A DNA stretch of 64,000 nt from JADJOY01 sp046331705 [NCBI: bacterium] (GTDB lineage: Bacteria > JADJOY01): positions 288,022 through 352,021 of the forward strand of contig JAXLQJ010000002.1 of the NCBI GenBank assembly GCA_046331705.1, given 5' to 3'. The position numbers and the translations under genes are program-made. Below the pieces are notes generated by a model. That model was given only the letters and a program-made list of their open reading frames with translations. It was not told the DNA's origin and did not search any database. The first letter of the stretch is position 1. The number at the start of each line of letters is the position of its first letter. Positions 33,571-41,960 of this stretch are shown piece after piece.

Positions 33571-33897
33571 CACGAGATCGGCGACGGGATCATCGACTCA
33601 TTCGCCGGACCGAACGGAAGGCGAAGGCGGACGGCAGGTCGCGCTCCATGGACGTTCCGCATCGCTTTCCCGTCACACTCCCAGCCGTACCTGCGCAGCC
33701 CGCGATCCGGCTGGCGATCGGCGATCTTGCCGAACACGTGGCTGCCGAGCGCGAGCCCCGCCATGTACGTCGTGAGCACCGTGCTCACGGCGTAGAACGT
33801 ATGGCCGAACGCGTAGCCGAGCACCCGGACGAGGGTGATCTCGTAGACGACGCGCTGAGGCCCGAGAGGAAGAGCAGAGCGCTGAGGCCCGCGATCA
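33570..33897 (-). pseudogene. Truncated, frameshifted spermidine-synthase-like membrane protein (N-terminal part)
   Basis: After the GH3 stop the minus strand encodes LIAGLSALLFLSGLSA in one frame and VVYEITLVRVLGYAFGHTFY then AVSTVLTTYMAGLALGSHVFGKIADR in another. Together they match the first two membrane helices of fused MFS/spermidine-synthase-like proteins, which normally read SALVYE at the join, so a one-base shift is present near 33848. Homology-like sequence ends near 33700, followed by unrelated DNA and the IS1182 remnant. The methyl/aminopropyltransferase domain is missing. Confidence 0.65.
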
Positions 33898-35571
33898 GCC
33901 GCGTCCCTGCTCGGGGCGAGTGGAGGCGCCGGTGAAGCGGGCGCGCCAGCCGGTGTCGCGGTGCAGGGCGGTGGGCTTCACGTCGCCGAGACGCTGGCCG
34001 AGCGATGCGCAGCCGGCGAGGTAGCGACGTGCGGCGTCTTGGACGGCAACCACGTCCACGGCGGCGAGCTGGCCGAGGCGACGGGCGTAGTCGTAGTGAG
34101 GATTGGCCGCGAGCGCGCGATCGAGCTTCGTTGCGAGCTCGGGTGTCGGCGCGTCCGCGGCGCTCTCGACGAACAGCGCGTAGCGAGGAGCGGGCGTGGT
34201 CTCGGGCGCCAGCATCGCGAAGCGCGCGCTCGCGTCGTCGCCCAGCACCGCGCGCAACGATGCGGCGACGAAGTCCTCGTGGAGCTTCTCGCCCACGAGA
34301 TCGACGACGCGGTCGACCCTCCCCACGAACTCGATGAGGGGAGTCTTCGCGACTCGTCCCACGACGCGGACGGCGTCACCGAGGGCGTAGCGATAGAGCC
34401 CCCCGCTGGTGGTCAGGATGACCTCGTAATCCTGGCCCGCGTCGAGCTCGTCGACCAGCGCCGTGCGCGTGTCGTTCGAGCCCGCGGCGCGGAACTCGAG
34501 CACGTGCGAGAGCAACGCGGGAGCGGCACCCGGATGACCGAGCAGAGGGATGGACACGACGCCCTCGGTGGCCAGCAATCCCTTGCCTTGGATCTCGGTG
34601 CCGGGAAAACGCGCGGCCAGCTCGCGGGCGGCGCTCGCCGACGCGCCCGCGGTCCAGCAGCTCAGCAGCGTGAGGTTGGGCCAGGCGTGGCGTGGATCGA
34701 TGCGGCCGTCGCGAGCGAGGATCGCCGAGAGCGCGCGGGCTCGCTCCGGATCGGGGCGCAGCCGGCGGCTCAGCGCCGCGCGCACCTTTGGATCGATCGT
34801 GCCGACGTGCGCGAGGCGCCCGTCGTGGATGTCGCGGATCAGGTCCACGCCGTGCTCGGCGAGACCGTCGCAGAGCACGCTGAAGAAGCTCGGGCTCCAC
34901 ACCGAGACCAGGCCGAGGCGCCCGCTGCCGAGCAAGAAGCGCAGCGTGACGTAGCGCCAGGTGTCCAGATCGGTGACGTGACGCACGCTGCGCGGCACGG
35001 CATGGGTGACGCGCGTGAGCAGGCGGGTGAGGGGCGAGAGGTAGACGCCGTCGTCCTCGACGCCGATGGGTGTGCCGCCCGCGGTGCGCTCGCCGCTCGC
35101 CACCAGCGGCGAGATGGACCAATAGGATTCGCGGCCGAGAAGCCGGGGACGACGCGCGCTGAGGTCGAAGAGCCACGGCGCGATGGCGCGGTCGAAGTCG
35201 TCGAGCAAGCCGCTCGTGTAGGGCACGAGCTTCACCGCGCCGGACGAGCCGCTGGTGCGCTCGAAGAAACGCGGTGGCTCGGGAAAGGTGAGGGCGTTCG
35301 CGTCGCCGGCCGCGACCCGCTCGATCCACGGCCGCAGCTCGTCGTAGCGAACGATCGGGACCGCGGCGCGCCAGCGCGCGAGATCGTAGACGCCCTGGAT
35401 GCGCGCTTCGTTGAGGTACGTCGAATACCGGTTGAGCGCGAGGATTCGCGCCAGGGTGCGCTCCTGGGCCGGACGCGGCGAGCGCAGGGCGCGCCAGAAG
35501 GCCAGTGCGTGGGGAGCGCAACCGGCGGTGACCAGCCCGTTGGCGGTCGCGACGAGCTTGGAACGAATCAC
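33895..35571 (-). CDS. GH3-family acyl-adenylating enzyme (acid-amido synthetase-like)
   Basis: A 558-residue ANL-superfamily protein. TSGSSGAVKLVPYT (106-119) is the ATP P-loop, SYWSISPL and GLVSVWSPSFFSVLCDGL lie in the acid pocket, and TTSGGLYRYALGDAVRVVGR, FVGRVDRVVDLVGEKLHE form the second motif and C-terminal lid of GH3 enzymes. Plant GH3s conjugate auxin or jasmonate to amino acids; bacterial members are mostly uncharacterised. It is in a run with the radical-SAM and unknown genes upstream (37-bp gap) and overlaps the start of the truncated gene downstream. Confidence 0.85.
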   Translation of the reverse strand: MIRSKLVATANGLVTAGCAPHALAFWRALRSPRPAQERTLARILALNRYSTYLNEARIQGVYDLARWRAAVPIVRYDELRPWIERVAAGDANALTFPEPPRFFERTSGSSGAVKLVPYTSGLLDDFDRAIAPWLFDLSARRPRLLGRESYWSISPLVASGERTAGGTPIGVEDDGVYLSPLTRLLTRVTHAVPRSVRHVTDLDTWRYVTLRFLLGSGRLGLVSVWSPSFFSVLCDGLAEHGVDLIRDIHDGRLAHVGTIDPKVRAALSRRLRPDPERARALSAILARDGRIDPRHAWPNLTLLSCWTAGASASAARELAARFPGTEIQGKGLLATEGVVSIPLLGHPGAAPALLSHVLEFRAAGSNDTRTALVDELDAGQDYEVILTTSGGLYRYALGDAVRVVGRVAKTPLIEFVGRVDRVVDLVGEKLHEDFVAASLRAVLGDDASARFAMLAPETTPAPRYALFVESAADAPTPELATKLDRALAANPHYDYARRLGQLAAVDVVAVQDAARRYLAGCASLGQRLGDVKPTALHRDTGWRARFTGASTRPEQGRG

Positions 35572-35608
35572 GGGGCGCGGAGTCGAGGAAGGCGAGGGGA
35601 CGGTGGGA

Positions 35609-36412
35609 TCAGGTCGTCGGATCCCGACGGGCGGCCCGCGCGCGCGCCACCGGCGCGATGCCCGCCATGCGGCGCCCGGCGGCGGTCAGGTTCTGCTCGG
35701 AGATCTCGCACAGGCACACCATCTCGTCGCCGCGCTCGTGGCCCGCGTTGCGTTCGGTGAAGAAGCGCACGTGGGGGTTGCGGGCGCGAGCGTCGGTGAT
35801 CTCGCCGACGTCCGCGCGCAGGCGTTGGGCACCGTCGACGAAGCGCACGATCCCGCTGGCGCGGTCGTACTCGGCGCCGAAGCGCGCGGCGGCGAGCTCG
35901 TCGACGAGGCGGCGGATGGGTTCCGGCGTGGGGCGATCGTGGCGGGGGTAGAAATCGCGAAAGAACACCGGCAGCAGCCGATAGGTGCGGTATCCGGAGA
36001 CGATCAGCAGCCACCACACCCGGCCCTGGCCTTCGCTTCGGGCCAGCTGGTTCACGGCGTCGATCCAGCTTCGGTGCAGCGCCGGCGTGTTCCACGCGCT
36101 GCGATCGACGATGGTGTCACCGGAGAACACCACCGTCATCGCCTCGCCTTCGAAGGTGTGACGGTGAACGTGCAGCGTCGTGAAGCCGCGCAGCGCGCCA
36201 GTCTCGTCCTCGAGGAGGATCACCCAGTTCTTGGCGGCGAGATCGCGCTCGAAGACGCGCGCCTCGACGCCCTCGAAGTAGCTGGCGAGCAGCCCATGCA
36301 TCGCGCTCCGCTCGGCGTCGGTGAGCGCCGCGCGCGCGACCAGGCGGCCGCGGATCGAGGTGCCGGCCACCGCCTCTCCTTCGACGATCTCGAGCGGCGC
36401 GGAGGAACGCAT
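35609..36412 (-). CDS. Unknown protein, GNAT-like N-terminal part
   Basis: A 267-residue soluble protein that I do not recognise with certainty. The first half (ALTDAERSAMHGLLASYFEG, NWVILLEDETGALRGFTTLH, TVVFSGDTIVDRSAW) looks like an acetyltransferase fold without the acetyl-CoA loop RxxGxG/A. The second half has aromatic and Arg-rich blocks (GRVWWLLIVSGYRTYRLLPV). ATG 36412 overlaps the stop of the radical-SAM gene, so the two are coupled and may act in one pathway. Confidence 0.7.
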   Translation of the reverse strand: MRSSAPLEIVEGEAVAGTSIRGRLVARAALTDAERSAMHGLLASYFEGVEARVFERDLAAKNWVILLEDETGALRGFTTLHVHRHTFEGEAMTVVFSGDTIVDRSAWNTPALHRSWIDAVNQLARSEGQGRVWWLLIVSGYRTYRLLPVFFRDFYPRHDRPTPEPIRRLVDELAAARFGAEYDRASGIVRFVDGAQRLRADVGEITDARARNPHVRFFTERNAGHERGDEMVCLCEISEQNLTAAGRRMAGIAPVARARAARRDPTT

Positions 36413-37770
36413 CAGCTCGCTTCCAGGAGCTCGCCCGACCAGGTGCGGTCGCCGAGCGGATAGTGGTTGCGCAGGCTCACCTCGGCGCGATGGATGCCGT
36501 TGATGAGGAAGAAATTCCGAAACATGAACCAGTTCTCGCGATTCACCGGATCGATGCTGCGCTTCAGGATGCTGGGCCAGGTGTAGAAGCTGCGGCGCGC
36601 CTCGACACAGCCGCGCTCGACCTCCTCGGGTGAGATCTTGCGGGGGCGAAACGGGACCTTGTTGTAGCCGTAGCGCTCGTCCATCCACCATTTCTCGTAG
36701 AGCAATCGGCCTTCCTTCTCGAGGCGTTCGTAGAGCGGAGTGCCCGGAAACGGCGTCAGGTGGTTGAACGCGGTGATGTAGAAGCCGTGGCGCTTGGCGA
36801 ACGCCACCGTGTCGGCGAAGGTCTCGGGCGTGTCCTCGTCGTAGCCGAAGATGAAGGTGGGATAGAGACGGATCTTCTTGTCCCGCAGCTTGGCGAGCGA
36901 TTTCTCGTAGCCGCCGCCCATGGTGTTGAAGTCCTTGTCCATCTGCTCGAGGTTCGCGCGATTCAAGCTCTCGAAGCCGATCAACACGCCTTCGCAGCCG
37001 CTGAGCTTGAGCAGGTCCAGGAACTCGGGATCGTGGGCGCCGTTGATGCTGGTCTGGCTCACCCAGCGGATCTTGAGCGGCGCCAGCGCGCGCATGAACT
37101 CCTTGACCTCCTTGATGTTGGAGGTCTGGTTGTCGTCGACGAAGAAGAAGAACTGGCGGCCTTGCTGCTTCAGGTCGGCGATCTCGGAGACCACCTCGTC
37201 GATGGGGCGGCGCGTTTGGCGGCGCTGGAAGTAGGTGGTGACGGCGCAGAACTCGCACACGAAATGGCAGCCGCGCCCCGCCTCGACCAGGCTCACCGGC
37301 AAGTAGTCCTTGCCTCGGAAGATGCTGCGATCCGGGCGGGCGCCCTTGAGCGGTGGGCGGTCGGGAAGCTGGTAGAGCTTCTTGGCGGTGCCGTGACGAT
37401 GGTCGTCCAGGACCTCTTGCCAGAGCCCCTCGGCCTCACCGACCACCACCGACTCCGCGTAGCGCATGACCTCGTCGGTCTGCAGCCGCGCGTGGAAGCC
37501 GCCCATCACCACCGGCACGCCGCGGCGGCGGTACTCGCTGGCGATCTGGTAGGCGCGCTTGGCGGTATAGGTCTCGACGCTCATCGCGACGAGATCGGTG
37601 GGCTCGTCGAACGGGATCGGCTCCATGCGGTCGTCGTAGAAGCGGATGTCGACGTCCTTGGGGGTGAGCCCGGCGATGAGCGCCGCGGGCAGCGGCTCCA
37701 TCTGCCAGCCGCGGATGTAGCGCTGGCCGGGCACGCGACCGATGCAAGGATGGATGAGGGTGAGTCTCAT
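36412..37770 (-). CDS. B12-binding radical-SAM protein
   Basis: A 452-residue enzyme. The N-terminal 150 residues form a cobalamin-binding-like Rossmann domain (MRLTLIHPCIGRVPGQRYIR, VAMSVETYT, VVMGGFHA). The radical-SAM cluster cysteines are 168, 172 and 175 in GRGCHFVCEFCAV, followed by FFFFVDDNQTSN and GFESLNRANLEQMDK, and a C-terminal extension of about 100 residues. Family members methylate or rearrange unreactive carbons, in hopanoid, antibiotic and lipid synthesis. Divergent from the GNAT-like gene over a 211-bp gap. First gene of the minus run to GH3. Confidence 0.88.
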   Translation of the reverse strand: MRLTLIHPCIGRVPGQRYIRGWQMEPLPAALIAGLTPKDVDIRFYDDRMEPIPFDEPTDLVAMSVETYTAKRAYQIASEYRRRGVPVVMGGFHARLQTDEVMRYAESVVVGEAEGLWQEVLDDHRHGTAKKLYQLPDRPPLKGARPDRSIFRGKDYLPVSLVEAGRGCHFVCEFCAVTTYFQRRQTRRPIDEVVSEIADLKQQGRQFFFFVDDNQTSNIKEVKEFMRALAPLKIRWVSQTSINGAHDPEFLDLLKLSGCEGVLIGFESLNRANLEQMDKDFNTMGGGYEKSLAKLRDKKIRLYPTFIFGYDEDTPETFADTVAFAKRHGFYITAFNHLTPFPGTPLYERLEKEGRLLYEKWWMDERYGYNKVPFRPRKISPEEVERGCVEARRSFYTWPSILKRSIDPVNRENWFMFRNFFLINGIHRAEVSLRNHYPLGDRTWSGELLEAS

Positions 37771-37981
37771 GCGATGGATCTCGGGCCGCGGCTGGCGCGG
37801 CGGTCGGAGCGCACAAGCCTAGCGGTGCGCGCGATGCCAGGCCAAGGGGTGCGGCAAGCGGTGCGCGGCGATCGAAAGCGCAGCCCGAGGATATGCTCGC
37901 GCCGGTCCCGGGTACCCGCGCGGGCGACGCTGGCATCGGCGCGGCGGGGCCAGCGAGCGCGGTCGTGAGCGGCCAGCAGCG

Positions 37982-39109
37982 ATGAGCACGTCGATCTGGA
38001 TCGACTTGGCGGACGACGCCGACGACGCCGAGCTGCGCCGGTTGCTGCGCGACAACGCGATGCCCGGCGGGATCTCGGTGGCGTTCCATCGTGAGCCGAG
38101 CTTCTTCCGCGCCGTCGGCATCGAGGGCGACGCCCAGCAAGTGATCGTCGGGCGCGACGCAGCCGATCCCGCGCGGATTCGCGGGGTCGCGACGCGCTCG
38201 ACGCGCACGATGTGGGTGAACGGGCAAGCGCGTCGGATCGGCTACCTGAGCGGGCTGCGCGTCGATCCGGCGGTTCGCCAATCGATCTGGCTGGCGCGCG
38301 GCTACCAGAAGCTGCGCGAGCTTCACGAGGCGGACCCGGTTCCCGTCTACGTCTCGACCATCATCGAGGACAACGCGCTGGCCCGCTCTGTGCTCGCCAG
38401 CGGCCGGGCCGGGCTGCCGAGGTATCGCGACCTCGGTCGCCTGCGCACGTTCTCGGTTCACCTGGCGGGGCGCGCGCGGGGCGCGCGGGTGCCGGGGATC
38501 GCCGTCGAGCCCGGCAGCGCCGAGCGGCTCGGCGAGATCGTGGCTTGTCTCGCGCGGCACGGCGCGACGCGCCAGTTCGCGCCGCGCTGGTTGGCGGCGG
38601 ACTTCGCCGGTGATTCGCCGCGTGTGCCGGATCTGCGGCCGGAGGACTTCCGCGTGGCGCTGCGAGGCGGACGCGTGGTCGGCACGATGGCGCGCTGGGA
38701 TCAATCCCGCTTCAAGCAGACGGTGGTGGTCGGATACGGCGGCGCGATGCGGTGGTTGAGGCCGCTCTACGGGCTCGCCGGACGACTGCTCGGATTCGCG
38801 CCGTTACCGAAGCCGGGACTGCCGTTTCACTATTTTCACGCGGCCTTCGCGTCGGTGGATCCCGGCGAGGACGATCCGCGCGCGGTCTTTCGACTGCTGC
38901 TCTCGACGCTCTTCGACGAGGCGCGGGGGAAAGACTACGGCTTCTTCATGCTCGGTCTGCACGAGCGCGACCCACTCGTGGGCGTGCTCGACGAGTTCCG
39001 CTACACGCCGTACGACGCACGGATCTACGCCGTGCACTGGCCGGATGGCGCGGCGTTCGCGGACGAGCTGGACGCGCGCCCGCCGGCGCCCGAGGTCTCG
39101 ACGCTGTGA
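37982..39109 (+). CDS. GNAT-like acetyltransferase family protein
   Basis: A 375-residue protein. The N-terminal half has GNAT strands: RTMWVNGQARRIGYLSGLRV (beta4), VDPAVRQSIWLARGYQKLRE (the CoA-binding region) and YVSTIIEDNALARSVLAS (alpha4/beta6). A second domain (about 180-370) has weaker GNAT-like order and ends DEFRYTPYDARIYAVHWPDG. Such double-domain proteins act on unknown acceptors. Start ATG 37982; the 211-bp upstream gap is shared with the radical-SAM gene and shows no clear promoter. Confidence 0.7.
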   Translation: MSTSIWIDLADDADDAELRRLLRDNAMPGGISVAFHREPSFFRAVGIEGDAQQVIVGRDAADPARIRGVATRSTRTMWVNGQARRIGYLSGLRVDPAVRQSIWLARGYQKLRELHEADPVPVYVSTIIEDNALARSVLASGRAGLPRYRDLGRLRTFSVHLAGRARGARVPGIAVEPGSAERLGEIVACLARHGATRQFAPRWLAADFAGDSPRVPDLRPEDFRVALRGGRVVGTMARWDQSRFKQTVVVGYGGAMRWLRPLYGLAGRLLGFAPLPKPGLPFHYFHAAFASVDPGEDDPRAVFRLLLSTLFDEARGKDYGFFMLGLHERDPLVGVLDEFRYTPYDARIYAVHWPDGAAFADELDARPPAPEVSTL

Positions 39110-39149
39110 GCTCCGGCGGACCCCTGCAACACGCGCAACGCCGGCCGGC

Positions 39150-40241
39150 TCAGGGAACGCCGACGCCCGCCTCGGCGAAGCGTCCCTGCAGCTCGAGCCG
39201 GCCGTCCGTCCAGGTGGCCACGGGGTGGTTGAGCCGGTCGACGACGACCGCGCGCTCGTAGCGCGTCGACGCCAGGAACTTGCAGAGCGCCAGCATGCGT
39301 TGCCGCAGGTCGGCTGGCGGTGCGTGGGTGGTCTCCGACGAGAGCTCGATGCGCACCCGCTTCTGGGCCTTGTCCGCCGCGGAGGCTTCCAGGACGTGCG
39401 CGCCCGGGAAAAAGGGCTCGAGCGCGGCCTCGGCGATCGCCGCCGGAGCGGGCTCGCCGAGGAAGGCCCGCGAGGCGTAGAGGCCGTAGCCGAGCGATGC
39501 GGCGGCAGCCGCGATGCTGACGCTGGCGAGCGCGATTCGGCTGGTGCGGCGAGCGCTAGGCGCGCTCGCGGAGACGCGCGCCGGTGGCTGGCCGAGGACC
39601 CGGGTGGTCACCCCGGTGCCACGAACCTCGCGCGTGCCCTTGCGGGGCGCACCGTCCGCGCGGTTCGTCCCCGGCTCGCGCGGGAACGCCTTCGAGTCGC
39701 TGGGCGGCGGCGTGGCCTCGAGCGGCGCGGCGACACCGGCGGTGCGCGTCAGCTCGATGGCCTCGGCCACGCGTTCGAGGCGAAAGAGCGCGCGCGCCAA
39801 GAGCTCGTGCACGTCACGGCTGGCGACGTCGGTGCGGTCGGATTGCGCTTCCAGCTGCTCGCGGGTGTCGGCCAGCGCGGCCTGGAACGCGTCCAGCGCC
39901 GCGGCGCCGGTGACGCCCTCGAGACCCGCCGCGAGCGGTCGGGCGCGGTGCTCGTGCCAGAGCGCGAGGATCAGGATCGAGTCGACCACCGAGCTTCGCC
40001 AATCCGCCGGTGATCCCGTGTCGCTCGCGAGCTCCGCGAGCAGCTCGCGCTCGGCGTCGCGCAGCCACAGATCGGGGGCCGCATCGGCGAGCGCGCGCTC
40101 GCCCGCATCCACCGCGACCAGCGCCGGCGGAGCGACCAGCGCGGACAGGTCCGCGCGCCGAGCCGCGAGCGCATCGCGCAGGCCGGCAATGGCGCTCTCG
40201 AGACGATGGGGTGGGGGCTCGGTCGGGGAGGGCGGGGGCAT
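39150..40241 (-). CDS. Unknown protein with one internal membrane helix
   Basis: A 363-residue protein without family match. An N-terminal cytoplasmic helical domain (about 10-165, RDALAARRADLSALVAPPAL and similar), a Pro/Thr/Arg-rich linker (175-225), one membrane helix (about 231-252, SRIALASVSIAAAAASLGYG) and a C-terminal domain of about 110 residues are visible. This single-helix inverted layout resembles anti-sigma or envelope-linked proteins, but no motif supports that. It lies just downstream, on the same strand, of the prepilin gene (93-bp gap). Confidence 0.6.
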   Translation of the reverse strand: MPPPSPTEPPPHRLESAIAGLRDALAARRADLSALVAPPALVAVDAGERALADAAPDLWLRDAERELLAELASDTGSPADWRSSVVDSILILALWHEHRARPLAAGLEGVTGAAALDAFQAALADTREQLEAQSDRTDVASRDVHELLARALFRLERVAEAIELTRTAGVAAPLEATPPPSDSKAFPREPGTNRADGAPRKGTREVRGTGVTTRVLGQPPARVSASAPSARRTSRIALASVSIAAAAASLGYGLYASRAFLGEPAPAAIAEAALEPFFPGAHVLEASAADKAQKRVRIELSSETTHAPPADLRQRMLALCKFLASTRYERAVVVDRLNHPVATWTDGRLELQGRFAEAGVGVP

Positions 40242-40334
40242 CGTGTTTCGCGTCGGGACGCCGCGGGCGACCGCGCTGGCTCGCCGCGGTCACTGCTCGT
40301 CGGGGGGGGAATCGTACGTCGCGCGCTCGCGGGC

Positions 40335-40781
40335 TCACTGCACCGCGATCGCGAAGGTCCGAATGGCGCCGTTCTCGTATTGCTGGGCTTCGATCGAGTT
40401 ACTGCCCTGGTAGCAGAGGAACACTCGGCAGGAGGTGCTGGCCGTGGCGACGAACGAGCCGCAGGCGTCGTTGTCCTGGTACCCGATGTCCGCCTTGTTG
40501 CGCGGGTTCACGTCGGCGTGGCGCGGCACCACGCGGTCGAGAACGTCGGTGGCGGCATTCGGGTTGGCCTTGGCCATCTCGGTGTCGAGCTCGTTCTGTA
40601 GCTCACCGGAGAGCCCTTTGTAGTTGTCGTCGCAGGCGGCGCGCCAGGCCTTCTCGCGGGCGCCGAGCAGCTGGGGAATCGCGAGGCCCGCGATGATGGC
40701 GATGATGGCCACGACGATCAGCAGCTCGATCATCGAGAAGCCGTGGTCGTGGCGCGGACGAGGATGGACGTGGATGCTCAT
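40335..40781 (-). CDS. Type IV prepilin (PilA-like major pilin)
   Basis: A 148-residue prepilin. The 14-residue leader is His-rich and ends in Gly14; cleavage gives mature FSMIELLIVVAIIAIIAGLA with the Glu at position 5 that recruits subunits. The hydrophobic N-terminal helix is followed by a globular part with cysteines near 122-141 that could close a disulfide loop. Pilins assemble into fibres for twitching, adhesion or uptake. No assembly genes are in the window. ATG 40781; the 279-bp gap to the SDR gene holds the 41002-41021 operator near its far end. Confidence 0.85.
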   Translation of the reverse strand: MSIHVHPRPRHDHGFSMIELLIVVAIIAIIAGLAIPQLLGAREKAWRAACDDNYKGLSGELQNELDTEMAKANPNAATDVLDRVVPRHADVNPRNKADIGYQDNDACGSFVATASTSCRVFLCYQGSNSIEAQQYENGAIRTFAIAVQ

Positions 40782-41001
40782 GGCGAAAGGGGGACTCGAA
40801 TCGAAGGGGCCCGTGGCGGTGGATGCGACTGTCGTCGTCGCACGGCGCGCCCGGAACGTGATCGCGCTGCGCAGAGTATACGGACATACCCGGGCGCGTC
40901 GTAAGGGCCGCGCCGACGATCGTCCGCCGCGCAGCGCGACGAGGCCCGGCGCGCGCGCGCGGAGGCATGGGACGGAACGCCCGGCGGCGCTTGGCGGGGC
41001 G

Positions 41002-41021
41002 AAGTGAAACATGTTTCACTT
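41002..41021. promoter_or_regulatory. KstR-like (TetR-type) operator, perfect 20-bp palindrome
   Basis: AAGTGAAACATGTTTCACTT is a perfect inverted repeat. Its centre TGAAACATGTTTCA fits TNNAACNNGTTNNA, the KstR consensus, and its GAAAC-N2-GTTTC core also fits PsrA operators. It lies 39 bp upstream of the SDR start. The near-copy at 12495-12514 and the TetR gene at 17273 support a shared regulon. Confidence 0.75.
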
Positions 41022-41060
41022 TCGTCACCCATCCATCCGCCAGCGCGAGGAGATGCGCAC

Positions 41061-41894
41061 GTGAGCCAACGTCTCGAAGGGAAGGTCGCCGTCGTCACCG
41101 GAGGCGGAAGCGGCATCGGTCGCGAGGCCGTGCTTCGGTTCCTGCGCGAGGGCGCCAAGGTGGTGATCGGCGACCTGAACGAGAAAACCGCGCAGGAGGC
41201 GATGGACCTCGCCGCCACCGAGGGCCTGGGAGCAAACGTTCGGTTCATCAAGACCAACGTGTCCGACGAGGCCCAGGTCGCCGCCATGATCGACTTCGCC
41301 CCGCGGGAGTTCGGTCGCCTCGACGTGGTGTTCAACAACGCGGGCCTGCCGGGTGCGCTCGGCAAGGTCCACGAGATCAAGACCGAGGATTGGGACTTCA
41401 CGTTCTCGGTGCTGGTGCGTGGCGTGTTCCTCGGTCTCAAGCATGGGGCACGCGTGCTGCGCGCTCAGGGGCAAGGCGGTTCGATGATCAACACCGCCTC
41501 GGTGGCGGGCTTGAGCGGCGGCTGTGGGCCGCACGCGTACACGGCGGCGAAGGCGGCGGTCGTGAACCTGACGCGGTCGGTCGCCGTGGAGCTCGCGCGC
41601 AAGAAGGTCCGCGTCAACGCGATCTGCCCGGGTGCGATCCTCACTCCATTGGTGCACCGCGGGAACAAGGACGCGCTCGAGCCGATGATGGCCCAGTCGC
41701 AGCCGTGGCCGGAGGCCGGGCTCGGCGAGGACGTCGCCGCAGCGGCGCTCTATCTGGCGAGCGACGAGTCGCGCTTCGTGACCGGTGCCGTGCTGGTGGT
41801 GGACGGGGGGCTCACGGCGGCGGGTCCACACGTGTACCGCGGCAACTGGGAGCAGTCGGGCAACACCGTCGACATGGGCACGACCGGGCTCTGA
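41061..41894 (+). CDS. Short-chain dehydrogenase/reductase (hydroxysteroid dehydrogenase-like)
   Basis: A 277-residue SDR. TGGGSGIG (13-20) binds NAD(P), NNAG lies at 92-95, and the catalytic set is Ser147 (NTASVAG), Tyr160 and Lys164 (YTAAK). The C-terminal extension (GPHVYRGNWEQSGNTVDMGT) is longer than usual. Classical SDRs of this form oxidise 3-, 7- or 17-hydroxysteroids and many alcohols. GTG 41061 follows GAGGAG. The palindromic operator just upstream links it to the lipid/steroid locus. The CoA-transferase gene follows. Confidence 0.9.
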   Translation: MSQRLEGKVAVVTGGGSGIGREAVLRFLREGAKVVIGDLNEKTAQEAMDLAATEGLGANVRFIKTNVSDEAQVAAMIDFAPREFGRLDVVFNNAGLPGALGKVHEIKTEDWDFTFSVLVRGVFLGLKHGARVLRAQGQGGSMINTASVAGLSGGCGPHAYTAAKAAVVNLTRSVAVELARKKVRVNAICPGAILTPLVHRGNKDALEPMMAQSQPWPEAGLGEDVAAAALYLASDESRFVTGAVLVVDGGLTAAGPHVYRGNWEQSGNTVDMGTTGL

Positions 41895-41960
41895 GCCCGC
41901 AGGGAGTGGCGGACGGCTGGCACCCAGCACCCCGCCATCGCCTGGGCGCGCTCGGGCGCC

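Noticed and set aside
32456-33775. Continuous 439-codon frame through the IS1182 remnant
   Set aside because: Only the middle carries transposase motifs; the first third is the shadow of the CapA-like gene and the end is in the wrong frame for the remaining motifs.
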